A DNA stretch of 64,000 nucleotides from Isoetes taiwanensis (Eukaryota > Streptophyta > Lycopodiopsida > Isoetales > Isoetaceae). Position numbers and translations under genes: made by a program. The stretch lies in contig JAJEKV010000001.1 of NCBI GenBank assembly GCA_021234155.1, forward strand, positions 37,992,826 to 38,056,825, in the 5' to 3' direction. This document shows positions 49,641 through 59,646 of this stretch, piece by piece. How positions within the stretch are numbered: the stretch's first letter is position 1; every line of letters begins with the position of its first letter. Below the pieces are notes generated by a model. That model had not been told where the DNA came from. It ran no database searches and saw only the letters and a list, made by a program, of their open reading frames with translations.

Positions 49641-51850
49641 ATACTATCAGCATAGTTTTAGTGGCGTTTTCCAATGGTTACACCTCTATAATTTCACAAA
49701 CTATCCTAAATCGAACATGCAAGCATCGAACATGGTATTTTAGGGTTTCGATTGTCCATGATTTTGCTTCTATGTTTTCTTTGGAGGTAGGGCAGAGCCC
49801 AAGGGGCGTGCCTCAGTCGCTTTGTAGGTTACGGGCATGGGTCTTATTTGGTTTTGCAAGCTTGGTACTAGTTTTGGTACGGGGAATATCTACCAAAGCG
49901 TGTGTGTGTTAGGGACAAGCTTATGAAAAAAGGAATGCCCATTTTCCCCTTCACGATTTAGAACAAAGCAGAGATGGCTATGTCCGACGTGTTAAATCCT
50001 ATCGCATGTGTACATAGCTGCAAAACCCTATTATTATTAAACATTCAAAAGCAATTAAGTCCGAGGATTTTCGTCAATTCTTACGGTTCTTGCTAATTTC
50101 CTCGTCATCCCGATGCTTGAGACCTATTCATCATTCAAAACGGGTAAATCGAGAACATCTTAGATCCTTACGGTTCTTGCTAATTTCCTCATCGTCCCAC
50201 GGTGAGTCGGATCTTGTAAATGAACAGATGGAGCTACGTCCATGGTTGGAGAATTTGGAAGGATGCGTAAACCCTATTGTAGAATGGGTTTCGGATGCTT
50301 GTTCCTTAATGTTTGGTTCGGATAGACAAAAGCTTAAGAATGGAAAAGCAACACATGAGATAGCTTCTCAAAGACGATCGCCTCGACACAATGTAATTAT
50401 CGCAATTAGCTCATCCTTGATTATAAAGGTGAATGTTTGGGCCATTTACATTACATGCTTTACATAATGCAAGATTTAGTTTGGGAGAAACAAAGATATC
50501 TGGGGCCTTTCAATGTGAAACCTTCCCCTCAAGTATCCTTTCTCGTATATTTGACTTATCATGAGAGGATGAAGCTTTGAATGCAACAAACTCCATTGTG
50601 CTTGCGGGAGAGACTCCTGAAGATGACATCTGAACATCGAGCAGAGGTTGCCTCTAAGCGGGGAAGATCTACTCATCATGTACAAGGTAGCCTTACAGTT
50701 CATTCTTATGAGATTCATTCTTATGAGAAGGGATATTTATTTTGTTCATAAGCATGTCTAGTGGCTCTTATCATTTCTCCAGCAAATTAATCGGTTGAAT
50801 TGATCATTGGTATTATTTTTGTTCAAAATCTCGTTCTCCTCCATTTTGTTTGCTTGCTTCAATGCGAGACAAGATCCTCTTTTTGCTTGGAAATTATTTC
50901 ATGTAAAGAATTTTTCTTTGTAACACCCTTCTGTTCATTGCTATAGTTTGTGTCAACATTCGATGCTCCAGTTATTGGCGAGAGGTAGCGTGATGCATTC
51001 GTGGTAGCTTGTACGTTGCATTCTTTGCAAGAGTTCATTATAGGCTTCTCTTTAAAATTCGGAGGCGATTTTGGTTAGTTATATGTGCACACCAGCTTGT
51101 ATGTTTGACATTGTGTGCGTGGTGGCTTGCTAATCTATGTAACCATATTTGTGAGTATATCCGACTTTATTTGTGAGTATATCCGACTTCTTCCATGAAC
51201 TAAATTCTTTGTTGTATATAAATGGGCATCCAAGGCTACATTTGTTCTTTGAATTTTGCCACCAATATAACTCCATGAATGTAATTTATCCAATTAGTCC
51301 GTTGTATGTATTTGAAGTTTTAAATTCTTATTATACGCATCTATTCTTCATATTCCTTGCTAGAAGAACACGGAATGGCTTTGAAGTTCTTGTTACATAT
51401 AGAGATTGGCTGCCCTCTATTGTGGATTATGGAGAACGTAGTGGTTGTTCATGAACACCTCAACCATGAAGGGCTTGGATGTCAAAGTGTGTTGTCCGCA
51501 AAAGTCTTCTGTGTAGGTCTTGGATGTCAAAGTGTGTTGTCCATAAAAAGTCTTGTGTGCAGTTCACAATAGTTTACACGTTTCTTGTATTGCAATATTC
51601 ATGAATACCTCAACCATGAAGGTCTTGGATGTCAAAGTGTGTTGTCCTTAAAAGTCTTGTGTGTGCGGTTCACAATAGTTTACACGATTCTTGTATTTGC
51701 AATATTCAGATAGAGATAATGAACATAATGATTACATAAAATGTACTCATGATTACATAAAATGTACTCAATTTGTTTGTCTTCATGTTATTGTGTTTTT
51801 TAGTAATTAATATTTAGGCCCATAAACTTTACCTATGTTTGCTTTGGTTA
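49641..51850. other. Non-coding insert within Tnp2, small repeats
   Basis: No recognised gene. The 125-codon frame at 50090-50467 has a doubled start (cggttcttgctaatttcctc at 50082 and 50170) but no motif. At 51455-51715 a unit (cttggatgtcaaagtgtgtt, gttcacaatagtttacacg, caatattca) is repeated three times in part. Confidence 0.45.
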
Positions 51851-51979
51851 GGGCCCGAAGGGCCCAAAATTTTTTTTATATAACAATAAACACACAACTA
51901 CCATTAACATTATTAACACAAACCATTGCATTTAACACATTTAAATTAAAATCCCCCTTAAACCCCCTTTGGTTTGGGT
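51851..51979. repeat. Flanking repeat, direct copy 2
   Basis: gggcccgaagggcccaaaat through accattaacattattaac to ccctttggtttgggt; direct copy of 47031-47161. Confidence 0.7.
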
Positions 51980-52239
51980 GCATATTCACACGGGGGGTTA
52001 CGTAGGGCAGCGAGAGCCTTAAAAATATATTTACAATACATGTACAAAATTAACACCATTAAGTACATTCTCTCAAATCTTATAGTATTTTGCAAACTTT
52101 GATATACAGTATACAAAAACTTGTACATGCATACCCCACAAACGAGGATCGCTATGTACGGTCCAGATCTTGGAATAAAGGGCAAATATGCCTATCCGAC
52201 AGCTCTCGTTGCCCGGAGTAACCCCCCGTGTGAATATGC
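51980..52239 (+). mobile_element. 260 bp MITE with ~37 bp TIRs
   Basis: Left end gcatattcacacggggggtt ... gcgagagc pairs with right end gctctcg ... gtgtgaatatgc. A complete copy; the one at 47162 is a partial copy of opposite orientation. The interior is AT-rich and non-coding. Confidence 0.75.
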
Positions 52240-52317
52240 TTTTCAGGTATGTTATTCCTTATATTTGAATGTGATAATATATCAATTGCGTTATAAATTT
52301 TCCTATCAATTTATTTA

Positions 52318-53222
52318 TCTTTGGGTTGACACTTTGTTCTCTTTTTTAAGTTTGCTTGGTGAGATACTTCCAAGTGGCAATTGCCTTCCTAAAAATAGAA
52401 GGGAGGCAAGAGAGTTACTACGAGAACTGGGGTTGGAATATAATTGCATACATGCATTTCCAAATGATTGTGCTCTATTTTGTAATGAGTACAACCATAT
52501 GCAAGAATGTCCAAAATGCAAAGAACCAAGATATGTTGACCACATGAAAACAAAAGTGCCTAAGAAGGTGTTGAGACATATGCCAATCATCCCTCGACTA
52601 CAACACATGTTTAGGTCACCATCACTAGCAGCATTTATGGATTTCCATGCCATGCATAGGAGCAAAGATGGCATCATGAGAATTCCTGCAGACGGCAAAG
52701 CTTTGAGACACATTGAAGGCAAATGGCCAATTTTCAAGGACAAACCAAGAAACATACGCCTTGCACTTGGGACGGATGGTATTTGTCCATTTGGTACAAT
52801 GTCATCCTCACATAGTGTTTGGCCCATTATTGTTAACTACAACATTCCACCTTGGATGGCAACTAAGCCTGGGCATATGATGTTGACACTAATTGTACCC
52901 GGTATTTAGATGTTTTAGTTATAACATATTTCTAGAGTGCATTATGTTTTTATGAATTTTTCTCATATATTTTTCAATCGTTATCAATGGGGAAGTATCA
53001 AGTAAAGAATATGGATGTTTACATGGAGACATTGTGGAAAGGCATAAAAATGTACAACATTGTGAAGGCACCCCATGTTTTTACATTTCATGGGAAGGGG
53101 AACACTTGCCCAATCCACGCGCACCCGAGCGTGTGGACGGCACCGGCATCTTTCACGATCCATGTTTATCCTGGGTTTAGTGTAGCCTAAGGTACTTTGA
53201 TCAGTTTTAGTGTTTCTCTTTG
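52318..53222 (+). pseudogene. Tnp2 transposase (CACTA), copy 1
   Basis: Matches the tnp2 transposase family of CACTA elements: LLRELGLEYNCIHAFPNDCA, CPKCKEPRYVD, KVLRHMPIIPRLQHMFRSPS, IRLALGTDGICPFGTMSSSH and WPIIVNYNIPPWMATKPGHM, then after an intron KYQVKNMDVYMETLWKGIKM. DG and the acidic residues around it belong to the DDE-type core. Compared with copy 2, this copy lacks about six residues (PLVEEL) in the second exon and has lost the intron acceptor (aatgg for aatag). At 53222 the coding sequence is cut by the nested transposon. Confidence 0.85.
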
Positions 53223-53499
53223 AAGCAGAGTTTCATTAAATTTGGAAATTTCGTGATTCCAATTTCTGGCGAAATCAGTTTCTTCCCTATTTTATCACAC
53301 ACTTATCGATAGATATGGCACTATTTACTTAACAAGAAACCAGTTATCATGCAAAAACCGCTACATTTAATATGAAACAACGCGGTTTAGTTGTCAAGAA
53401 GAGAAGTATGGCGCCATTTACTAATAAAATATAAGGAAAAGCTCCCCAAGAAATGAAATAGCAGATATTAAAATCTAAAAAAACGCCCGGCAGGTAAAC

Positions 53500-53665
53500 A
53501 AAATGGCGCGGCCGCCCCGTTTGCTTTAAAATAACTACAAAGCAAATAGCGCAAGTGCGCTATTTGCTTTAACGTAAAACCAAGAAAATAGTGCAGGCGC
53601 GCTATTTGCTTTAACGTAAAGACCAAGCAAATAATGCACTCGCGCCATTTTCCTATAGATAACAC
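53500..53665. repeat. Subterminal GC-rich palindromes
   Basis: agcaaatagcgcaagtgcgctatttgct is nearly a perfect palindrome (arms agcaaatagcgc / gcgctatttgct), followed by related gcgcgctatttgctttaacg and aagcaaataatgcactcgcg. The word gcgc/cgcg with atttgcttta repeats four times in 150 bases, as expected for transposase-binding sites near a transposon end. Confidence 0.6.
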
Positions 53666-53763
53666 GTTTTTACAGAAGGCCATGTAGTTATATATTAATA
53701 AAATACAATGTAGATACAATTTTTCAATGTAGATACAATTTTTCAAAGTAGATACAATTTTTT

Positions 53764-54900
53764 TTAATAGTCGTGACCAAAGTGTTCATCATCGACTTTC
53801 TCATAGTCTGCAGGGTTAATTTTACTGCGGTCAATATGCTCTTCCTGCTCAGCTCCACCTTGGCCCGATGTCTCTCCTTTCTCTATACAAGAACCTGATT
53901 CGTCTTCCTCATTTTCTACCCCGACTACTCTACCATCTTTCAAAGTCAAGACTTCGCGCTCGCCAATGGCCTTTGGGGCAAGCAAGGGGTATAGGACGTT
54001 CTCGACCCTATCCAGAATGCACGCTACGCATTTCATCTTCCCGAAGTCATGCTCATACGTCGCACTGATTCTTCCTACATGAAGTGATGCCCTAGAGAAG
54101 GCTCTAGAAGAGAAGAAATCTCATACGATGTTACCTGGAGGGCAGAGCTTATCAACAAGGTAGAACGCAGTTGCAGGACCAATCTGCTTATGCACCAGAT
54201 ATTCTCCTTCCATACCCTGCCAACTATATTTAAACCTGTCTTGCAGGAGTTTTTTAGCCATAACGTCTCCCTCACTTCCGATGGCTTCCTTAGGAATAGG
54301 AGGAATTGGCGGGAGCTTCCGAGGATGATCACCATAGAGCCTGAGATCCAGGTCTTCATCAGGCTCCCCCATGTGTGCAGAAATCCTTGTCGCAAGAACG
54401 AGAGCATGTAGCTCCTTTATTCCTGTACCACTTGTAGCTCCAGCCTCCTCTTCATAGATTCCTACAAACACTCTGGACCTAGATTTCAGTCTTTCAAGCG
54501 CACTGGCAAAGAGAAAGTTATGCTCCGGCCTGACAAAACATAGAATCCAGTATGTCTTTACATCCGTCATCTGTGATGCGGTATCGAAGAATGTGGTTAT
54601 AGTCTCACTATTTCAAACAGGAGTAAGCTGCCTTGCATCTAAACATATCATGCTGGCAGGTAGCGCTGTAATTTCTTGCGAAATCCCCCCGGCAGTGACA
54701 TGTTCAACAAAGTATCTTGGCAAGTCCTTATCTGTTTTGGGCTTAAGGATTTTTCTAATAGATCTGGCCAAGGAGAATGGCATGTTACCATGAACTCCCT
54801 CCTTGAGTATTCCTTCCGACACCCACTTATGGTGGCATACTCCCCAAGCCAGAAGTGCAGTATCAGAAAAGATGTCGGTGGCAATAAGAAGCTTATACAT
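53764..54900 (-). pseudogene. DNA methyltransferase-like ORF, two in-frame TGA
   Basis: One continuous minus-strand frame of 379 codons is interrupted only by TGA at 54613-54615 and 54121-54123. The C-terminal part reads AFYLVDKLCPPGNIV, TGA, DFFSSRAFSRASLHVGR, then EHDFGKMKCVACILDRVENV. This follows the motif I region of N6-adenine/N4-cytosine type methyltransferases (PPGxxVLDxFxGxGTxxxxxxxxGR...ExD), though the FxGxG glycines are replaced by FSSRA. I did not find a DPPY/DPPW catalytic motif, so activity would be doubtful even without stops. A charged C-terminal tail follows (ENEEDESGSC, KVDDEHFGHDY). It diverges from the plus-strand ORF starting near 54952. Confidence 0.45.
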
Positions 54901-54951
54901 AAAGAAGTTGGCGTAGTGGTTGAAGAGCTTACAGAAATAACTGTAGCCTTG

Positions 54952-56766
54952 AACTCTTTTTATAGTATATGGAAAAGAGAATTTCTAGATGTTAGCATTG
55001 CAAAAAATACAGCCTTCTCAATGCAACATCTGCGTTGTAATTAAGCAGAAGATGGAAAAAACAAAAGATACAAGAGAGAGACGAAATCTTGCAATTCAAT
55101 GTCGGGCTCATATGCTGGAGCAACATTCTTGCAGAAGTCAGTATTGGCATTGGCATTGTCATTGTCACAGCGGTCTCCTGAAAATCATCTATGTATAATA
55201 CATGATAAGATGGATCAGGTTAAGACTTTAGTGCCTAGAAGTCATCATCTAGCAAAATCTGTATGGAGAGGGGATCGCTTGAAGAGCAGTTTGACAGAAG
55301 CTTTGACTCATGGGCATGGTGGTCGTGCCTATGGTCATTTTTCACTTGATTTATGGAAAGATGATTCAAACTTCCACATTGGTTCACTTTCTAGGATATT
55401 GCATAACTTGGAATTGGTACAACAGGACAAGATAGGTGACTTATGTGGAAGTAAGCCTGCAGATTGCAAATGGATGCAAGCAGTCAAGGATATCAATTCT
55501 TTGAAGAACAAACTTGCTTCCATGGCAGAAGTATTGCCAAATACTTCAACTACAATGAATCCTGAGGTGTTCAACCCTCTTTCCCGAAATCTCTATTTGC
55601 AACTTGATAATGCATCAGGCCAAAACAAAAATAGGTATGTCTTTTCATACTTATCTTATTTGACTTGGCTTAAGGTCTTTGATGAGATCCAAGTGGGCTT
55701 TATGATGGTCGGCCATATCCATGATGATATTGATGCTTTATTTGAAATTTTTTCAACCTTGATGAGTTCATCGGATGCTTTGACACTACCAGAGCTACTT
55801 TACTTGTTCAGCAAGTGCAATGCAAAATCTCCAATTCCATACTTTATTGATGAAGTTCTAAATTGGAAGGCTTTTGTGAAGGGATTCATCCTTGATAAAG
55901 GCCAATGCCTGATTGGGCATACTGAACCGTTGCTCTTCAAATTTAAGATGGCAGGAGATTGGCCTGTTATGCAATACAAAATGCATCCTACACATAAAGG
56001 GTGGCTTCTAGCAGATTCTCCAGGAGTTAGAATGTGGAAAGAGGATGAACATAGTCAGCCAATGCTACCAAGTGGTGTGCCACAAAATATTCCTCCTAGA
56101 CCAACATTGAAAGATCTTCTAGGGTTGAAGAACAGCATCAACAAATACATCTCCCTATGGAAGGACATATGTAAGAATCAAGAAACTAGCTTATTTGCAA
56201 GGCAATACACGGCAAGTGTTGAGTATTGGAGCCAGCTTCTTTTCTCTTTGGAGGATGTTGCTCCAGGACGTCCTCAAAATGATGCATTTTGGCCACAAAC
56301 AAGACAAGCTTCTCTAGAACAAGTTGCATTTGTTCCAGAGGTTGACATATCTGCCTTGGTCACACGACCTTTACCATCTTATTGTGGCCCTTCAGGTGGC
56401 CGTCCAGTGATGCCTCTTGAAGAGTTTGATCCTCACGTACATGTGACAAAGGGTATGTTTGTTCTAGTCAGACCTGGAGATGACAATGCTGCCACCTGGT
56501 TAGGATATGCAGAGGAGAATGCTGTTCTTGATCCAGAAGCTACATATTTTGGCCATATTTATATATCGTGGTGGAAGCCTACTGGAGGGGACTACAAAGA
56601 CTGCTTAACTAAGCGTTGGCGACCTAATCCTTCCGATCCTTCAAGGTACGAAAATTTAGATGCTATTCATTATGCTTGGGATACCAATGGCAAGAGGCCG
56701 AAAAGTGTCCAAATTCCGAAATATATTGTAGACATGTGGAAAGACATAGCACATTGTTCATCTTAA
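54952..56766 (+). pseudogene. DUF7869-like transposase candidate, frameshifted
   Basis: The main frame from 55099 is open for 555 codons. Upstream, sense continues as NSFYSIWKREFLDVSIAKNT (54952-) and, after a frame change near 55020, CNICVVIKQKMEKTKDTRER, returning to the main frame near 55150. Conserved parts are HFSLDLWKDDS, LYLQLDNASGQNKNRYVF and VGFMMVGHIHDDIDALF, the pattern of DUF7869 proteins, in which Asp residues of LDN and HDDID could be part of an RNase H-like active site. The C-terminal region (MFVLVRPGDDNAATWLGYAE, then HIYISWWKP) resembles a small chromo/BAH-like module. It is the largest frame in the element and the best transposase candidate. Two frameshifts make this copy defective unless introns remove them. 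Confidence 0.6.
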
Positions 56767-56938
56767 TACATGAGATCTTGTACTTTTAATACATATCTTA
56801 TTCATCTTAATACATTAGATCTTGTACATTACTATAACTTAGATCATATATAAATGCTTACATCTTTAATATCTGCATTACACTTATATCGTACATTTAT
56901 TTATTCATCGTGCATAATACTCTTGTAGCATACATGAT

Positions 56939-57172
56939 TCATAGATTATAGGCATTGATGATATTATCAATCTTGATAACAACACGGTACTCACCGGGGG
57001 AATCTCTCTCTTGACCCTCTGCTATACCTTTCAGCCAGGGATCAAGGGTGATCCTTTTTAGCAAGCATGCATGAAGATCTTTGAATGTCATAGAACAAGC
57101 AATGGTGTCGAGATGTTCAGGAGGAGGAGGCAATTGCGACCTCTGAAGAACTCTAGCAGGACGTCGAGACAT
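56939..57172 (-). CDS. Small ORF A of the paired set
   Basis: 77 codons from an ATG at 57172: MSRRPARVLQRSQLPPPPEH, then DTIACSMTFKDLHACLLKRI and TLDPWLKGIAEG. It shares the pattern D-x-I-x-C-x-M-x3-D-x3-C-x4-I-x-L-x2-W-x3-I-A with ORF B on the opposite strand. No known family recognised. The frame is intact. It faces away from ORF B with about 210 bases between start codons. Confidence 0.5.
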   Translation of the reverse strand: MSRRPARVLQRSQLPPPPEHLDTIACSMTFKDLHACLLKRITLDPWLKGIAEGQERDSPGEYRVVIKIDNIINAYNL

Positions 57173-57210
57173 AGCAAATGAATGTCTTATGCCATCGAAT
57201 GCAGCTATAC

Positions 57211-57337
57211 TTATACCCACCAAAATTATTGATGTCCACTGCAGCAACATTATTGGGTATATACGAGTACCATACATGGTATGTATATGATCCAATAATT
57301 TCCATGTATATACCATCAATAATTTTGGTGGGTATAA
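57211..57337. promoter_or_regulatory. Inverted repeat between paired small ORFs
   Basis: A perfect 24-base inverted repeat: ttatacccaccaaaattatt (57211-) plus gatg, and its complement at 57314-57337, with a second palindrome between (taccatacatggtatgta around 57270). The symmetry suggests an inverted duplication that created two divergent promoters for ORF A and ORF B, each with a tata-like word (ttatac / gtataaat). Confidence 0.65.
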
Positions 57338-57384
57338 ATATACATCAAATTGCCGAGTCCAGCAACATTGGCCTCCGTCTAGCT

Positions 57385-57633
57385 ATGACGTATTCTGGTC
57401 CTGAACGTGATTCCATTACTTGCAAGATGAATCATGAGGACTTCAAGCAGTGCCGCGAGCGAGATATACCGCTTGAAGACTGGATGACCACTATTGCTCT
57501 CAATCCTCGCCATTATCCTAATCCCTTCGATGTTATCATCCAGCTTATATGGAATAGAGAGCATCAAATGTTCATGATCGAAAGGATCTCTGGAGCGCCT
57601 GGTTCTGCTAGTTCTGATGATTCCGAAGAGTAA
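57385..57633 (+). CDS. Small ORF B of the paired set
   Basis: 82 codons from an ATG at 57385: MTYSGPERDSITCKMNHEDF, KQCRERDIPLEDWMTTIAL and an acidic tail APGSASSDDSEE. Homologous to ORF A across about 44 residues (both Cys, the Trp and several hydrophobics kept). The frame is open further upstream, so a longer start is possible, but the homology begins here. Function unknown. Confidence 0.5.
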   Translation: MTYSGPERDSITCKMNHEDFKQCRERDIPLEDWMTTIALNPRHYPNPFDVIIQLIWNREHQMFMIERISGAPGSASSDDSEE

Positions 57634-57825
57634 TAGTAGAAAAGTAATAGTACTTGTCATCTTGTTGTAATCTGATTGTGTTAGTATATAACAGGTATAC
57701 ATAACCTTTTGTAATGAACATAACCATACTATAAGTATTGAGGTATACATAACCCTCCAAGGTATACTATATAAAAATTATTCCAACTTGTCTTCAGAAT
57801 TCCAAATTTAATGAAACTCTGTTGG

Positions 57826-57893
57826 TTAAATGATGTATTAATACTTATTTACGGGTCATAAAAAATGGTTTACAAGGGGCATCAAAAGTTTTT
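57826..57893. repeat. Tnp2 segment repeated at 58744
   Basis: gttaaatgatgtattaatac ... ggcatcaaaagt occurs here right after the transposon and again at 58751-58813. In both places it is the Tnp2 sequence following the insertion point, so this is the distal part of copy 1, directly joined to copy 2. Confidence 0.7.
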
Positions 57894-58980
57894 TAAGTTT
57901 GCTTGGTTCAAGTGACAATTGCCTTCCTAAAAATAGAAGGGAGGCAAGAGAGTTACTACGAGAACTGGGGTTGGAATATAATTGCATACATGCATTTCCA
58001 AATGATTGTGCTCTATTTCGTAATGAGTACAAGCATATGAATAGAATAGAATAGAATAGAATAGTCCAAAATGCAAAGAACCAAGATATGTTGACCACAT
58101 GAAAACAAAAGTGCCTAAGAAGGTGTTGAGTCATATGCCAATCATCCCTCGACTACAACACATGTTTAGGTCACCATCACTAGCAGCATTTATGGATTTC
58201 CATGCCATCGGGAGTAAAGATGGCATAATGAGAACTTCTGCAGACAGCAAAGCTTTGAGGCACATTGAAGACAAATGGCCAATTTTCAAGGACGAACCAA
58301 GAAACATACGCCTTGCACTTGGGACGGATGGTATTTGTCCATTTGGTACAATGTCATCCTCACATAGTATTTGGCCCATTATTGTTGTTAACTACAACAT
58401 TCCACCTTGGATGGCAACTAAGCCTGGGCATATGATGTTGACACTAATTGTACCAGGTATTTAGATGTTTTAGTTATAACATATTTCTATAGTGCATTAT
58501 GTTTTTATGCATTTTTCTCATATATTTTTCAATCGTTATCAATAGGGAAGTATCAAGTAAAGAATATGGACGTTTACATGGAACCTCTTGTTGAGGAGCT
58601 AAAGACATTGTGGAAAGGCATAAAAATGTACGACATTGTGAAGGCACCCCATGTTTTTACATTTCATAGGAACTTATCTTTCACGATCCATGATTATCTT
58701 GGGTTTAATGTAGCCTGAGGTACTTTGATCAGTTTTAGTGTCTCTCTTTGGTTAAATAATGTATTAATACTTATTTACGGGTCATAAAAAATGGTTTACA
58801 AGGGGCATCAAAAGTATTTGCCACATGGTCATTCTCTTTGTGGTAATGACATAACAAACCAACCAAGAGTACTAACTCCTCAAGATTGGTTGGAAAAATG
58901 GAACAATAACACCTCCATCGGGAATGAAGAGATTGTCAATATTCTATCGACTAGACTATTGGTGTGACCTGAAGATTGTA
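57894..58980 (+). pseudogene. Tnp2 transposase (CACTA), copy 2
   Basis: Starts in aagtttgcttggttcaagtg and carries the same domains as copy 1 (LLRELGLEYNCIHAFPNDCA, KVLSHMPIIPRLQHMFRSPS, IRLALGTDGICPFG). The intron acceptor aatag is intact, and exon 2 keeps DVYMEPLVEELKTLWKGIKM. Further on, IKKYLPHGHSLCGN fits the downstream part of the family. It is disrupted by a run of gaata repeats at about 58038-58061 replacing seven bases of copy 1, and by a shortened exon 2 (HRNLSFTIHDYLG). It preserves the unoccupied target of the nested transposon at 58741-58760. Confidence 0.8.
58038..58061. repeat. (GAATA)n insert in Tnp2 copy 2
   Basis: atatg is followed by four to five gaata units and then tccaaaatgc; copy 1 has atatgcaagaatgtccaaaatg at this place. 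The unit is the same as the tail of the LINE family at 2386, 6595 and 37302. Confidence 0.7.
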
Positions 58981-59646
58981 CATTTGTTGGATCCAATTTT
59001 TCCGTCGGTATAGTCATTGAGATGGGACACGTCATCAACAGCGCCAATTTTCTTGAATTCTTTGTCTTTTGTGATTCAAACTCGTTCTTGATTTGATTCA
59101 CCAAAGAAATCACTGTTTGATCCGAATTTGCCCTCCCCAATCTGCTGGCCTTGTAGAGGCCCAGCATTATCTGATTTCCTCATCTTTTTCTCTATGCATG
59201 GATACAAAATTTTTCACGGTTCTGAATCAGGATCATAGAATCACCTGTGGTTTTTTAATTGGATCATCTGCCGAGCTTTGGGACAGTCTTATTCTCAATC
59301 AGTTTTTCCCAGATCACCTGTTTGAGCCGGAATACTCAATTGTACCATCTTCAGAAGAATTTGAAGCCGAGATGATTGAAGCTTGGGTGCTAGAATTTAC
59401 AGGCAACAAGAACATCTCAGCAACTGCAACTTTTTAGGTACATTGTGGATGGACAGAGAACAAAATTATGGTTAAAATTTTCTCAGAATGATTCAGTTAG
59501 ATTCAATCCGTGCTCCTGAGTACCTCTGGCAATTTTATGGTATTTCTATCCCTTTAAGCTGTTAGATAGAATTTTTTTCCCCCTGATCTCTCTCTCACTG
59601 CTTTAGCCTCCATAGCCTCGGACAGACTTCCCCCTTTTCTGTATTT
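58981..59646. other. LINE 5' region or spacer, boundary unclear
   Basis: A 114-codon frame at 59093-59437 (ELWDSLILNQFFPDHLFEPE) is unrecognised. It probably belongs to the 5' part of the LINE that follows; no target duplication can be set because the element's 3' end is outside the window. Confidence 0.35.

Larger units (their letters stand above)
53226..57821. mobile_element. Nested 4.6 kb TIR transposon, unclassified
   Basis: The ends are inverted repeats of about 22 bases starting CAGAGTTTCATTAAATTTGG (53226-53247 and complement of 57800-57821). Copy 2 of Tnp2 shows the same locus without insertion: there tctctttg passes directly into gttaaataatg, while here tctctttgaag precedes the element and ttggttaaatg follows it. 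TTG is therefore duplicated, with three extra bases (aag) on the left. The interior holds four coding regions: a methyltransferase-like frame (minus), a DUF7869-like frame (plus), and two small homologous ORFs (minus and plus). The left subterminal region has GC-rich palindromes. Confidence 0.8.

Noticed and set aside
54676-54950. Plus-strand frame upstream of the DUF7869-like ORF as its N terminus
   Set aside because: Up to about 54950 the minus-strand frame looks more protein-like; only the part from NSFYSIWKREF on fits the plus-strand family.
53226-57821. Assigning the nested element to CACTA because TTG (3 bp) is duplicated
   Set aside because: Its ends start CAGAG, not CACTA, three extra bases leave the duplication length uncertain, and its transposase candidate is not Tnp2.
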